A stretch of 40,283 nucleotides of DNA from an uncultured bacterium (GTDB lineage Bacteria > Verrucomicrobiota > Lentisphaeria > Victivallales > Victivallaceae): assembly GCA_949297015.1 (NCBI GenBank), contig CASFRF010000037.1, positions 1 to 40,283 of the forward strand. Reading direction: 5' to 3'. This document shows positions 7,184 through 15,799 of the stretch, in pieces. Numbering within the stretch: position 1 is the stretch's first letter; each line of letters opens with the position of its first letter. Both the position numbers and the translations under genes were made by a program. A model generated the notes under the pieces. That model had not been told where the DNA came from. It did no database searches and saw only the letters and a list, made by a program, of their open reading frames with translations.

Positions 7184-8266
7184 ATGGGCGCGCTGCGCGA
7201 GACCCCGATCCGCGAGTGCCATCTGGAAATGGCGGCCAAAATGGGCCCCTTCGCCGGCTGGCAGCTGCCGATCAACTATCCCGGAGGCATTCTCTCGGAA
7301 CATCGCCACACCCGCGAGGCGGCGTCGATCTTCGACATCTGCCACATGGGCGAGCTGCGGATCGCCGGACCGGGCGCGGTCCCGGCGCTCGACCGGCTGC
7401 TGGCCCGCCGGATCGACGATCTGGCGCCCGGCGCCTGCCGCTACAACTTCCTGCTGAACGAACGCGGCGGCGTGCTGGACGATCTGCTGGTCTACCGGAT
7501 GGCCGAAGAGGATTGTCTGCTGGTGGTCAACGCCGACACCACCGCCTCCGACCGGGCGTGGCTGCGCGCCGGGCTGCCGCCGGAGATCGCAATCGAGGAT
7601 CTCTCGCCGGCGCTGGCCAAAATCGACCTGCAGGGACCGGCCAGCGCCGAGGTGCTGGCGGCGCTGGGGATTCCGCTGACCGAACAACCGAAATACTTCC
7701 ACTGGGGCAAGTGGACGCTGGGGGAGGACCTGCCCTGCATCATCAGCCGCACCGGCTACACCGGGGAGCTGGGGTTCGAGCTCTACTGCCGAAACGAGCT
7801 GGCGATCGAGCTCTGGGGGTTGCTGCTGGAGACGCCGCCGGTGGCGCCGGCGGGACTGGGCGCGCGGGACACCCTGCGGCTGGAGGCCGGGCTGCCGCTG
7901 TACGGGCACGAGCTGTCGCCGGAGATCACGCCGCTGGAGGCGGGATTCGGTCGGCTGCTCCGGCTCGACGACGACCGGGAGTTCGTCGGCAAGGCGGCAC
8001 TGCTGACCCCGCCGACCCGGGAACTGCTGGGCATCCGGCTCTCCGGGCGGAGAGCGGCCCGGAGCGGGACCCCGGTCCGGGACGAAGCGGGGCGGGAGCT
8101 GGGGGTGGTCACCTCCGGGGCCTTCGGCCCGACGCTGGGCGTGGCGCTGGCCATGGCGCTGGTTCAGGCCGGGACGCTGCGTCCGGGAAGCCCGGTCCGG
8201 CTGGGGGAGGAGCTCACCGGAACGGTCTGCTCCCTCCCCTTCTACTACGGCTCCGCCCGGGACTGA
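7184..8266 (+). CDS. gcvT: Aminomethyltransferase, glycine cleavage T protein
   Basis: In the glycine cleavage system it takes the aminomethyl group from lipoylated H protein onto tetrahydrofolate, releasing ammonia. The 360-residue length is normal. Conserved blocks are FDICHMGEL, YNFLLNERGGVLDDLLVY (with the folate-site aspartate), RTGYTGELGFELY and ARDTLRLEAGLPLYGHEL, and the protein ends with the beta-barrel domain. The start is one base after the Gfo/Idh stop codon without a clear ribosome site, so it is probably read by coupling. No gcvH, gcvP or glycine riboswitch is nearby. Genuine T protein is the best call; a GcvT-like demethylase for another substrate remains possible. Confidence 0.85.
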   Translation: MGALRETPIRECHLEMAAKMGPFAGWQLPINYPGGILSEHRHTREAASIFDICHMGELRIAGPGAVPALDRLLARRIDDLAPGACRYNFLLNERGGVLDDLLVYRMAEEDCLLVVNADTTASDRAWLRAGLPPEIAIEDLSPALAKIDLQGPASAEVLAALGIPLTEQPKYFHWGKWTLGEDLPCIISRTGYTGELGFELYCRNELAIELWGLLLETPPVAPAGLGARDTLRLEAGLPLYGHELSPEITPLEAGFGRLLRLDDDREFVGKAALLTPPTRELLGIRLSGRRAARSGTPVRDEAGRELGVVTSGAFGPTLGVALAMALVQAGTLRPGSPVRLGEELTGTVCSLPFYYGSARD

Positions 8267-8282
8267 GCGGCTCGCCGGGAGC

Positions 8283-8939
8283 TCAACGCCAGTCCAGCAG
8301 CGGCCAGCCGCGCTGCGCGGCCAACTCGACCAGCTCGGGGGTGGCGTTCACCGCAAAGGGGGCGCCGACCCGCTCCAGAATAAAGCGGTCGTTGATACTG
8401 TCGCCGTAGTAGGCCAGCTCGGACCAGTCCAGTCCCCGTTCCCGCCGCCAGACTTCGGCGATCGCCACCTTGCCCGGCCCGAGGCCGTAGGGACCGGCCA
8501 GTTCGGAAGTCAGATTGCCTTGCGCGTCCACTTTGAGCGTGGTGCCGAGCACTTCGCGAATGCCCTGGGCCTCGGCCGCCGGGCGGGCCAGTTCGACAAA
8601 GGTGGAGGTCAACACCGCCACCGGCAAGCCCTCGCGTTTGAGCTCCGCCACCCGGGCCGCCGCCCGCGGCAGGAGCTGGGCGCGCAAGGCGTCGGTGAAG
8701 TGCTCGCGCGCCAGCTCCCGGAGTTCGGCGAGCGGCCGCCCCAGCACCGCGCGGAATTGAAAGCGCAGAAACTCCTCCGGAATCAGCGTCCCCCGCCGGT
8801 ACTGCTCGTAAAAGCGATCCGCCTCGGCGATGACCGAGCGCGGCGCGAGCCCCCGCGCCACCAGAAAGGACTGCCAGCTGACGTCGGTGTCGGCGGCGAT
8901 CAGCGTACCGTCCAGATCGAACAAATGAGCCCGGATCAT
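8283..8939 (-). CDS. HAD-superfamily phosphatase, SerB-like (subfamily IB)
   Basis: A cytoplasmic phosphomonoesterase; substrate unknown. The 218-residue protein has all HAD motifs: DLDGT with nucleophile aspartate 8 and acid/base aspartate 10, a threonine/serine motif II (AVLTSTF), a lysine in the GPGKVAIAE stretch, and GDSINDRFIL as the metal-binding motif. A helical cap of SerB/CicA type lies between motifs I and II. Its ATG overlaps the stop of the upstream mutase gene (ATGA), and it is the last gene of a six-gene operon. The position suggests it may act on a sugar phosphate made by the mutase, but phosphoserine-type substrates are equally possible. Confidence 0.85.
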   Translation of the reverse strand: MIRAHLFDLDGTLIAADTDVSWQSFLVARGLAPRSVIAEADRFYEQYRRGTLIPEEFLRFQFRAVLGRPLAELRELAREHFTDALRAQLLPRAAARVAELKREGLPVAVLTSTFVELARPAAEAQGIREVLGTTLKVDAQGNLTSELAGPYGLGPGKVAIAEVWRRERGLDWSELAYYGDSINDRFILERVGAPFAVNATPELVELAAQRGWPLLDWR

Positions 8940-10306
8940 CCCCGCAACAACTCCTCCAGTTCCGCCGCAAAGCGGTCGTACAACGCCGCCGCCTTTTCGG
9001 GCGTTTCAGCCTCGACATAGAGCCGCAGCACCGGCTCGGTATTGGAAAAGCGCATCAAAGCCCACGAACCGTCGGGGAAATTGATCCGCAACCCGTCAAA
9101 GGTCAACGGCGAAAATTCCGCGTAGCGTTCCGCCATCCGCAAGAGGATCCCGCGGGCCTGCAGGGCGGTGGCCGGGTATTTGCAACCGCGCCCGAAGCCC
9201 GGCGGCAGCGTGGCCACGATCTCCGAGAGCCGCTCGCCGGAGAGGGCCAGCAGCTCCAGCATCAGCGCCATGGCGCTGAAACTGTCGCGGCCGGGGTGGA
9301 TCCGACGCCAGATCACGCCGCCGCAGTTGCCCTCGCCCCCCAGATTGGCGCCGCACTGCAGCATCTTCTCGACCACATTGATCTCGCCGACCCGGGCGTA
9401 TTCGACCTCGCAGCCGTAGGACCGGGCGATGGCCGCCACCACCCCGGTGGTCTGCAAGTTGACCACCATCGGCCCGGGCTGGCCATCCAGCACATGCTCG
9501 GCGGCCAGCGCCACCGTCAGCTGCGGCGAGAGCACCCTGCCGCCGTCGGCCACCAACGTCAACCGGTCGCCGTCCGGATCCTGCGCGAACCCGATGGCGC
9601 ACTGTTCGTCGCGCACCACCCGGGCCAGCTCCGAGAGCGCCTCGGGCACCGGTTCCGGCGTCCGGCCGAAACGACCGTCGGGCACCGCGTTGAGCGCGAT
9701 CACCTCGCAGCCCAGCGCCCGCAGGAACGCCGGCGACCAGCAGGCCCCGACGCCGTTGACGCAGTCCACCGCCACCTTGAACCGGCGCTCGCGAATCGCC
9801 TCCACGTCGATCTCCCGGAAGATCCGCTCCTGATGCCGCTCAAAAGCACCGCTGAAGGTCCGAATCTCCCGCAGATTGTGTTCGGTGCGGAAATCAAACC
9901 CGCCCTGCCCGTAGATATCGAAGAGCTCCTCCGCCGCCTGCGGATCCAGAAACATGCCCCGCCCCCCGATGAACTTGAGCGCGTTCCAGCCCGCCGGGTT
10001 GTGACTGGCGGTGATGGCGATGCCCCCCGCCGCCTCGCGGTCCAGCACCATCAGCTGCACCGTCGGAGTCGGCACCACGCCCAGCAGAATCACTTCGCAG
10101 CCGACCGCCTGAAGCCCGGCAGCCACCGCCAGCTCAAACATCTCGCCGGTGGGCCGGGTGTCGCGCCCGACCACCACCCGGCCGCGCCCCAGATACATGC
10201 CGAACGCCGCCGCCAGACTGGCCACCAGATGCGGCGTCAGGCCCTCGCCGACCACGCCGCGTACGCCGGACTCGGAAAATTTCAGATGATTGACGAACTT
10301 TTCCAT
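8936..10306 (-). CDS. Alpha-D-phosphohexomutase (phosphoglucosamine/phosphomannomutase type), intact
   Basis: Interconverts hexose or hexosamine 6- and 1-phosphates through a phosphoserine. The 456-residue protein has every family element: TASHNP with catalytic serine 101, DPDGDR with the three Mg aspartates (243, 245, 247), the sugar-binding loop GEGNCGG and the phosphate-binding loop RFSNTEP near the C-terminus. The sequence TASHNPAGWNALK resembles GlmM-like mutases, so supplying glucosamine-1-phosphate for cell wall synthesis is likely, but glucose or mannose substrates cannot be excluded. It is 3 bases downstream of a degenerate paralogue of equal length and overlaps the HAD phosphatase by 4 bases. 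Confidence 0.88.
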   Translation of the reverse strand: MEKFVNHLKFSESGVRGVVGEGLTPHLVASLAAAFGMYLGRGRVVVGRDTRPTGEMFELAVAAGLQAVGCEVILLGVVPTPTVQLMVLDREAAGGIAITASHNPAGWNALKFIGGRGMFLDPQAAEELFDIYGQGGFDFRTEHNLREIRTFSGAFERHQERIFREIDVEAIRERRFKVAVDCVNGVGACWSPAFLRALGCEVIALNAVPDGRFGRTPEPVPEALSELARVVRDEQCAIGFAQDPDGDRLTLVADGGRVLSPQLTVALAAEHVLDGQPGPMVVNLQTTGVVAAIARSYGCEVEYARVGEINVVEKMLQCGANLGGEGNCGGVIWRRIHPGRDSFSAMALMLELLALSGERLSEIVATLPPGFGRGCKYPATALQARGILLRMAERYAEFSPLTFDGLRINFPDGSWALMRFSNTEPVLRLYVEAETPEKAAALYDRFAAELEELLRG

Positions 10307-10309
10307 ACC

Positions 10310-11683
10310 CTACACCAGATTCTTCTCCAGCAAGGCGCGCACGTTCCAGGCCCGCTTCCGGGCCAGTTCCGCCGTGGTCGCCTCGGCGATCACCCGGATC
10401 ACCGATTCGGTGGTCGAGAGCCGGGCGCTCAGAAATCCGTCCGGCCAGTCGAACCGGAGGCCGTCCAGCTCCGAGAGCCGCGCCGCCGGGAACTTCCCGT
10501 GCAACTGCCGCAGCAGATTGTATCCGTGCGCGGCGTGACAGGGCACCGTCTGCTTGAACAGGTGATACCGCTCCAGCCGCCCCAGCCGCGCCGACAGCGG
10601 CAGCCCCTGTTTCGCCACCGCCTCCAGCAGAATCCCGGCCATCAGAAAGCCGTCCGCGCCGCGCAGCCGGTCGCCGAACAGAAAGCCGCCGCTGCCCTCG
10701 CCCCCCGCAAAGCCCCGGTTCGCCGCCAGCGCCGCGGCGATGTACGCCTGTCCGACCCGGGTGCGGATCAGCCGCCCGCCGTGCTTTTCGACCACCTGAT
10801 CGATGGTCCGCGTGGAACAGACGTTGGTCACCACCACCGCCTGCTCCGGCGCCCGTTCCAGCAGATAGTCCAACGCCAGCGGAAAGGTCAACTCCTCCGA
10901 GAGCGGTTCGCCGTCGTCCGTCACCAGCCCCAGCCGGCTCAAATCGCTGTTGAAGACCAGCGCCAACGCCGCCGACAGGGGGCGCACCACCGAGCGCACC
11001 GGCGATTCGCTCCGCGGCCGGGGCTCCGGATCGCGCGGCACCACCCCGCACGGCAGATCGTTCACCGCGATCAGACGCAGTCCGAACCGTTCTCCGAACT
11101 CGCGGGCGTAGACGGCCCCAGCCCCGTTACAGAAATCGGCGATCACCGTCAGTCCGGCCCGGCGGATCGCCGCCAGATCCAGCGCGCTTTCGAGATAGGT
11201 CCAGTAGGATTCCAGCGCCCCCGCCGGCAGTTTTTCCACCGGTTTGACCCGGTCGGCGGCGGCCTCCGGAAAACGCCGCCCGTGGTAGAGATCGAACAGC
11301 TCCCGCCGCCGCAGGTCATCGAAGTACGAGCCGTCGGCGGCCAGCGGAATCAAGGCGTTGCACCCGGGCTGCTGATGGCCGCCGGTGATCAGCAATCCGG
11401 CCGCCAGCCCCAGCTGCGGCACCAGAAACTGGGCCATGCCGGCGGTGAGCACGCCGCCGTCGATCACCCGGCACCCCGCGCCCAGCAGCGCGGCGAGCGC
11501 CGCCCGGCTCAGCGGTTCGCTCGACTGCCGGGTGTCGGTCGCCAGCAGAATGTCGCCTCCGGGATACATCGCGCCCAGAGCGGAGGCGAAATCGATCGCG
11601 TTCTCCGGCGTCAGGCCGCCGGAGCCGACCACGCCGCGCAGTCCCGCCGCGCCCAGACTCAGCAGTCGCTTATTCTCCACCAC
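10310..11683 (-). CDS. Phosphohexomutase paralogue without the catalytic serine (predicted pseudoenzyme)
   Basis: A 457-residue protein co-linear with the intact mutase next door. The segment matching TASHNPAGWNALK reads TGGHQQPGCNALI, so the catalytic serine is glycine 102 and the conserved lysine is isoleucine 112. The segment matching DPDGDR reads NSDLSR, so two of three metal aspartates are gone (asparagine 245, aspartate 247, serine 249). In contrast the sugar loop (GEGSGG, 328-333) and phosphate loop (RLSTTE, 421-426) are kept. Phosphoryl transfer should be impossible while sugar-phosphate binding may persist. A regulatory subunit of the partner mutase, a sensor, or a new activity are options. 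The frame is intact, so it is not a decaying gene. Confidence 0.85.
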   Translation of the reverse strand: MVENKRLLSLGAAGLRGVVGSGGLTPENAIDFASALGAMYPGGDILLATDTRQSSEPLSRAALAALLGAGCRVIDGGVLTAGMAQFLVPQLGLAAGLLITGGHQQPGCNALIPLAADGSYFDDLRRRELFDLYHGRRFPEAAADRVKPVEKLPAGALESYWTYLESALDLAAIRRAGLTVIADFCNGAGAVYAREFGERFGLRLIAVNDLPCGVVPRDPEPRPRSESPVRSVVRPLSAALALVFNSDLSRLGLVTDDGEPLSEELTFPLALDYLLERAPEQAVVVTNVCSTRTIDQVVEKHGGRLIRTRVGQAYIAAALAANRGFAGGEGSGGFLFGDRLRGADGFLMAGILLEAVAKQGLPLSARLGRLERYHLFKQTVPCHAAHGYNLLRQLHGKFPAARLSELDGLRFDWPDGFLSARLSTTESVIRVIAEATTAELARKRAWNVRALLEKNLV

Positions 11684-11690
11684 GCACCCC

Positions 11691-12689
11691 TCATGGTTGC
11701 TCCCGTCTGCGGACGAACACCGCTTCCAGCCCCGGACAGGAGTTCCGGGCCCGCTCCAGAAACGACTCGCCCTTCAAATACAGAATCGTCGACCACAGAT
11801 CGGCCTCCAGCGCCCGCGGCGCAAACACCGTCACCGCCACTCCGCCCGAGGCCGGACGCCCGGCGGCGGGATCCATGATGTGCCCGTACCGCACGCCGTC
11901 GATCTCGACAAAGCGCTCGTAATCGCCGCTGGTGGCCGCCGCGGAATCCAGCAGCTCGCGTCCGGGCAGCACCCCGCCGGGCCGCTCCGGATCCCGGATC
12001 GCAATCCGGTAGGCCGCGCGCCCCGGCGGCGGCTCCGGCAGCGCCCGGAGATTGCCCCCGAGATTGATCAACCCGCGCCGCACCCCGAGCCGGAGACAGA
12101 CCTCCGCCGCCCGGTCCACCGCGTACCCCTTGGCGAACCCGCCGAAATCGAAGGCCATGCCCGGAGTCCGGAAGCGCACCGTCCGGTTCTCCTCATCGAA
12201 CTCCACTTGTTCCAATCCGACCCGCGCCCGCGCCGCCGCCAGCTCCTCCGCCGTGGGCAGCCGCGGCTGCGCCCGGCGCCGGGAGAAGCCCCACAATTCG
12301 GTCAGCGGCGTGGCCGAAATATCAAACGCCCCCTCCGAAACCCGGGCGGCCTCGCGCGCCACCGTCAACAGCTGCCAGAGCTCCTCGGAACAGACGAACG
12401 GCCGCGCCGCCGCTTCCGCATTGAGCCGACTCAGCTCCGAATCGGGCCGGAACCGGCTGAAGTGCTGCTCCACCCGTTCAAACTCCTCGCGCACCGCCCG
12501 GCCCGCGCGTTCGCACAACTCCGGGTCGCCGTAAAGCGTCAGCTCCGCCACCGTCCCCATCGCCGGGAACACCAGCTGCAGGGCCGGGAGCCCCGGCTCC
12601 CGGCGACCGCGCACGACGACGAACAACAGCACCACCACCGCCGCCAGCAGCACGGCGGCGGCGATCGCCGCAACGGCTCGGCGGCTCAT
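11691..12689 (-). CDS. apbE: FAD:protein FMN transferase, ApbE family, membrane anchored
   Basis: Attaches FMN covalently to threonine residues of flavoproteins such as Nqr and Rnf subunits on the outer face of the inner membrane. The 332-residue protein starts with an uncleaved-looking hydrophobic anchor (residues 5-25, no lipobox cysteine). Family motifs follow: FPAMGT, SRFRPDSELSRLN, GGFAKGYAVDRA, LINLGGNL, SGDYERF and YGHIMDPAAGRP, which holds the metal and FAD-site residues. The ATG at 12689 overlaps the ileS stop (ATGA) and has GGAAAAGG just ahead; an in-frame GTG at 12713 is a weaker choice. No target flavoprotein gene is in the window. Confidence 0.92.
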   Translation of the reverse strand: MSRRAVAAIAAAVLLAAVVVLLFVVVRGRREPGLPALQLVFPAMGTVAELTLYGDPELCERAGRAVREEFERVEQHFSRFRPDSELSRLNAEAAARPFVCSEELWQLLTVAREAARVSEGAFDISATPLTELWGFSRRRAQPRLPTAEELAAARARVGLEQVEFDEENRTVRFRTPGMAFDFGGFAKGYAVDRAAEVCLRLGVRRGLINLGGNLRALPEPPPGRAAYRIAIRDPERPGGVLPGRELLDSAAATSGDYERFVEIDGVRYGHIMDPAAGRPASGGVAVTVFAPRALEADLWSTILYLKGESFLERARNSCPGLEAVFVRRREQP

Positions 12690-15600
12690 GCCTTTTCCAG
12701 CGTCACCCGACACGGTTCGCCGTTGATTTCCAACGCCTCCGCCGCCGTCTCCGCCGAGGTCAGCGCCACCGCCAGCGTCTCCCCGGCGAGGTAATCGCCG
12801 AAGCGCTCCAGCACCACCCGGCGCGATTCCGGCAGCGCCAGCACCAGCCGGATCCGGTCGGAGACCTCCAGCCCCTTCTCCTTGCGCAGATTCTGAATCC
12901 GGCTGACCAGTTCGCGGGCGAATCCCTCCTGCTCCAGCTCCGGCGTCAGCGCGGTCTCCAGCGCAATGGTCACGCCGTCGCCGGTCGCCGCCACCAGTCC
13001 CGCGCGCTCCTCGCGCTGGATCACCAGATCGGCCGCGCCGATCTCCACGGCGACGCCGTCGCCGAACTCCAGACGCAGCGGCGTTCCGGCCAGTACCGCG
13101 CCCAGTTCACGGGAATCCAGCGCCGCAATCCGGGCCGCGGCCTCTTTCATGTGCTTGCCCAGCCGGGCGCCCAGTGCCTTGAAATTGGCCTTGGCGGAGC
13201 GGTGAACCAGCGTCTCCTCGTCGTCGCAGAATTCAACCTTCTTGACGTTGAGCTCGTCGGCGATGATCTCCGCCGTCTCCTCCAGCAACCGCCGCGCCTC
13301 GGCGTCCGGCGCCACCAGCACCGCCCGGGCCAGCGGCTGCCGGACCTTGAGATTGTGCTGAGTGCGCAGATGCCGCCCCAGCGAAACCGCGCTCATGGTC
13401 AACGCCATCTGCCGCTCCAGCTGCCGATCCCGGCAGTCGTCGGGCTCCGGATAGTCGCACAAGTGGACCGATTCGGGCATCGACTCCAGCCGCAGCGTCC
13501 GGTAGATCGACTCGGTGACGAACGGGATGAACGGCGCGGCGGCCTTGGCGAAGGTGACCAGCACATAGTACAAGGTGGCGTAGGCCTCGCTCTTGTCGGC
13601 GTCGTCGCGGCTCTTCCAGAACCGGCGGCGGCTCCGCCGCACATACCAGTTGGTCAGGTCGTCCACGAACCGGGTGAAGCGATTGGCCGCCTTCTGCAAG
13701 TTGTAGGCGTCGAGCTCAGTCCGGATCTCCTCGACCATCTGCGAGAGCGAACTCAGAATCCAGCGGTCGAGCACGTTGGTGACCTGCTGCGGCATCTTGT
13801 CGTTTTCCGGCTCCCAGCGATCCAGCTCGGCGTAGGTGGTGAAGAAACTCAACACGTTCCACACCGGGATCAGGATGCCCCGCAACACCTCGCGCACCCC
13901 GGACTCGGAGAAGCGCAGATCCTCGGCCCGCACCACCTGGCTGCCCAGCATGAACAACCGCAGCGCGTCGGCGCCGGAACTCTCCAGCACCGTCCGCGGA
14001 TCGGGATAGTTCTTCTTGCGCTTGGACATCTTCTGCCCGTCCTCGGCCAGAATCAAACCGTTGACCACCACGTTCTTGAACGGCTTGCGGTCGAACAGCG
14101 CGGCGGCCAGCACCACCAGTGTGTAGAACCAGCCGCGGGTCTGGTCGAGCCCCTCGGCGATGAAGTCGGCCGGGAAGTGATGCTCGAAATGCTCCTTGTT
14201 TTCAAACGGATAGTGATTCTGGGCATAGGGCATCGACCCCGACTCAAACCAGCAGTCGAGCACCTCGGGCACCCGCCGCAGCGGCGAGCGGCCGGTGGGC
14301 GACGGAATCTCCAGCTCGTCCACAAAGTGCTTGTGCAGATCGGGCACCCGGCGACCGGTCAGTTTTTCCAGCTCCGCCACGCTGCCGACGCAGATCGTCT
14401 CGCCCTCCTCGTTGCGCCAGATCGGCAGCGGCGCCCCCCAGTACCGGTTGCGCGAAATCGCCCAGTCCCGGGCGTTCTCCAGCCACTTGCCGAAACGGCC
14501 GTCGCGCAGATGCTCCGGCACCCAGTTGATTCCGGCGTTGGCGCGGATCATCTTCTCCTTGATCCGGTCGATGCGGACAAACCAGGTCGAAATCGCCCGG
14601 TAGATCAGGGGGCCGTCGTCGCGCCAGCAGTGCGGATAGTTGTGGCGGATGGTACCGCGGTGCACCAGCTTGCCCTCGGCCTTGAGCCGGGCGATGATCT
14701 CGGAATCGACCTCCTTGACGTAACGCCCCTGATAGTCGGGGACCTCGGCGGTGAAGCGGCATTCGGCGTCGACCGGACAGACCTCGGGCAGTCCGGCGGC
14801 CTGACAGACCGCGGCGTCGTCCTCGCCGAATCCCGGCGCGGTGTGCACCAGCCCGGTACCGTCCTCGGTGCTGACGAATCCGGCGTTGAGAATCTGAAAC
14901 GCGCCTTCGTCGTAGAGTCCGGCAAAGTAGTCGAACAGCGGCTGGTAACGGCGACCCAGCAGCTCCCGCCCGGTACCGCGCCAGACGATCTCCGGCGGTT
15001 CGGGGTAGTAGGCCTTGAGCCGGGACTCGGCGAGGATGTAGAACTCGTTGCCGTCCCGGACCTTGACATACACGATCTCGGGTCCGGCGGTCAGCGCCAG
15101 GTTCGACGGCAGCGTCCACGGCGTCGTGGTCCAGGCCAGGAACCAGGTATTCTCCTCGTCCCGCGCCCGGAAGCGGATGGTGATCGCCGGATCGACCACC
15201 TCGGCATAGCCCTGATTGGCCTCAAAGTTGGACAGCGGCGTGGCGCAGCGCGGACAGTAGGGCAGAATCTTGTGCCCCTCGTAGATCAGCCCCTGATCCC
15301 ACAGCGAGCGGAACACCCACCAGATCGACTCCATGTAGTTGCGGTCCATGGTCCGGTAGCCGTTGCGGAAATCGACCCAGCGCCCCATCCGGGTGACCAC
15401 CTCCTCCCACTCGGCGGTATAACGCAGCACGATCGAGCGGCAATCCTCGTTGAACCGGGCGATGCCGTAGTTTTCGATGTCGCGCTTGCCGGAGAAGTTC
15501 CGGAGCTTCTCCATCTCGTTCTCCACCGGCAGCCCGTGACAATCCCAGCCGAAGGTCCGGCGCACATACTTCCCCCGCATGGTCTGATAGCGGGGAATCA

Positions 15601-15799
15601 CGTCCTTGATGGTTCCGGCCAGCAGGTGGCCGTAGTGAGGCAGCCCGGTGGCGAAGGGGGGGCCGTCGTAGAACACATATTCCGGCGCCCCCTGCCGCTG
15701 CGCCAGCGACTGCTCAAAAATTTTCCGCTCACGCCAGAAGTCCAGAACCTCCCGCTCGCGGGCGGGGAAATCCACCTGACTGGAAACTGCCTTAAACAT
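12686..15799 (-). CDS. ileS: Isoleucyl-tRNA synthetase, type 2 (eukaryote-like)
   Basis: Charges tRNA-Ile with isoleucine. The 1037-residue protein has the class I signature as HYGH (residues 55-58, in PPFATGLPHYGHLLAGTIKD) and KMSKR at 590-594, flanking the CP1 editing domain. A CPRC motif (PYCPRCATPLSNFE) sits in the connective region. The HYGHLLAGTIKD form, GWDCHGLPVE and the absence of the C-terminal zinc finger of ordinary bacterial enzymes mark the IleS2 type shared with eukaryotes and some bacteria, which is known to be poorly inhibited by mupirocin. The ATG directly follows the stop of the membrane-protein gene, and the 3' end overlaps apbE. Confidence 0.95.
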   Translation of the reverse strand: MFKAVSSQVDFPAREREVLDFWRERKIFEQSLAQRQGAPEYVFYDGPPFATGLPHYGHLLAGTIKDVIPRYQTMRGKYVRRTFGWDCHGLPVENEMEKLRNFSGKRDIENYGIARFNEDCRSIVLRYTAEWEEVVTRMGRWVDFRNGYRTMDRNYMESIWWVFRSLWDQGLIYEGHKILPYCPRCATPLSNFEANQGYAEVVDPAITIRFRARDEENTWFLAWTTTPWTLPSNLALTAGPEIVYVKVRDGNEFYILAESRLKAYYPEPPEIVWRGTGRELLGRRYQPLFDYFAGLYDEGAFQILNAGFVSTEDGTGLVHTAPGFGEDDAAVCQAAGLPEVCPVDAECRFTAEVPDYQGRYVKEVDSEIIARLKAEGKLVHRGTIRHNYPHCWRDDGPLIYRAISTWFVRIDRIKEKMIRANAGINWVPEHLRDGRFGKWLENARDWAISRNRYWGAPLPIWRNEEGETICVGSVAELEKLTGRRVPDLHKHFVDELEIPSPTGRSPLRRVPEVLDCWFESGSMPYAQNHYPFENKEHFEHHFPADFIAEGLDQTRGWFYTLVVLAAALFDRKPFKNVVVNGLILAEDGQKMSKRKKNYPDPRTVLESSGADALRLFMLGSQVVRAEDLRFSESGVREVLRGILIPVWNVLSFFTTYAELDRWEPENDKMPQQVTNVLDRWILSSLSQMVEEIRTELDAYNLQKAANRFTRFVDDLTNWYVRRSRRRFWKSRDDADKSEAYATLYYVLVTFAKAAAPFIPFVTESIYRTLRLESMPESVHLCDYPEPDDCRDRQLERQMALTMSAVSLGRHLRTQHNLKVRQPLARAVLVAPDAEARRLLEETAEIIADELNVKKVEFCDDEETLVHRSAKANFKALGARLGKHMKEAAARIAALDSRELGAVLAGTPLRLEFGDGVAVEIGAADLVIQREERAGLVAATGDGVTIALETALTPELEQEGFARELVSRIQNLRKEKGLEVSDRIRLVLALPESRRVVLERFGDYLAGETLAVALTSAETAAEALEINGEPCRVTLEKA

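Noticed and set aside
7000..7184. Glycine riboswitch ahead of gcvT
   Set aside because: gcvT starts one base after the preceding gene, leaving no untranslated region for such an element.
9296..11878. An open frame of about 860 codons on the + strand
   Set aside because: It runs antisense to the two recognisable mutase genes, has the arginine, proline, histidine and glutamine-rich composition of a GC-driven shadow frame, and lacks a ribosome site.
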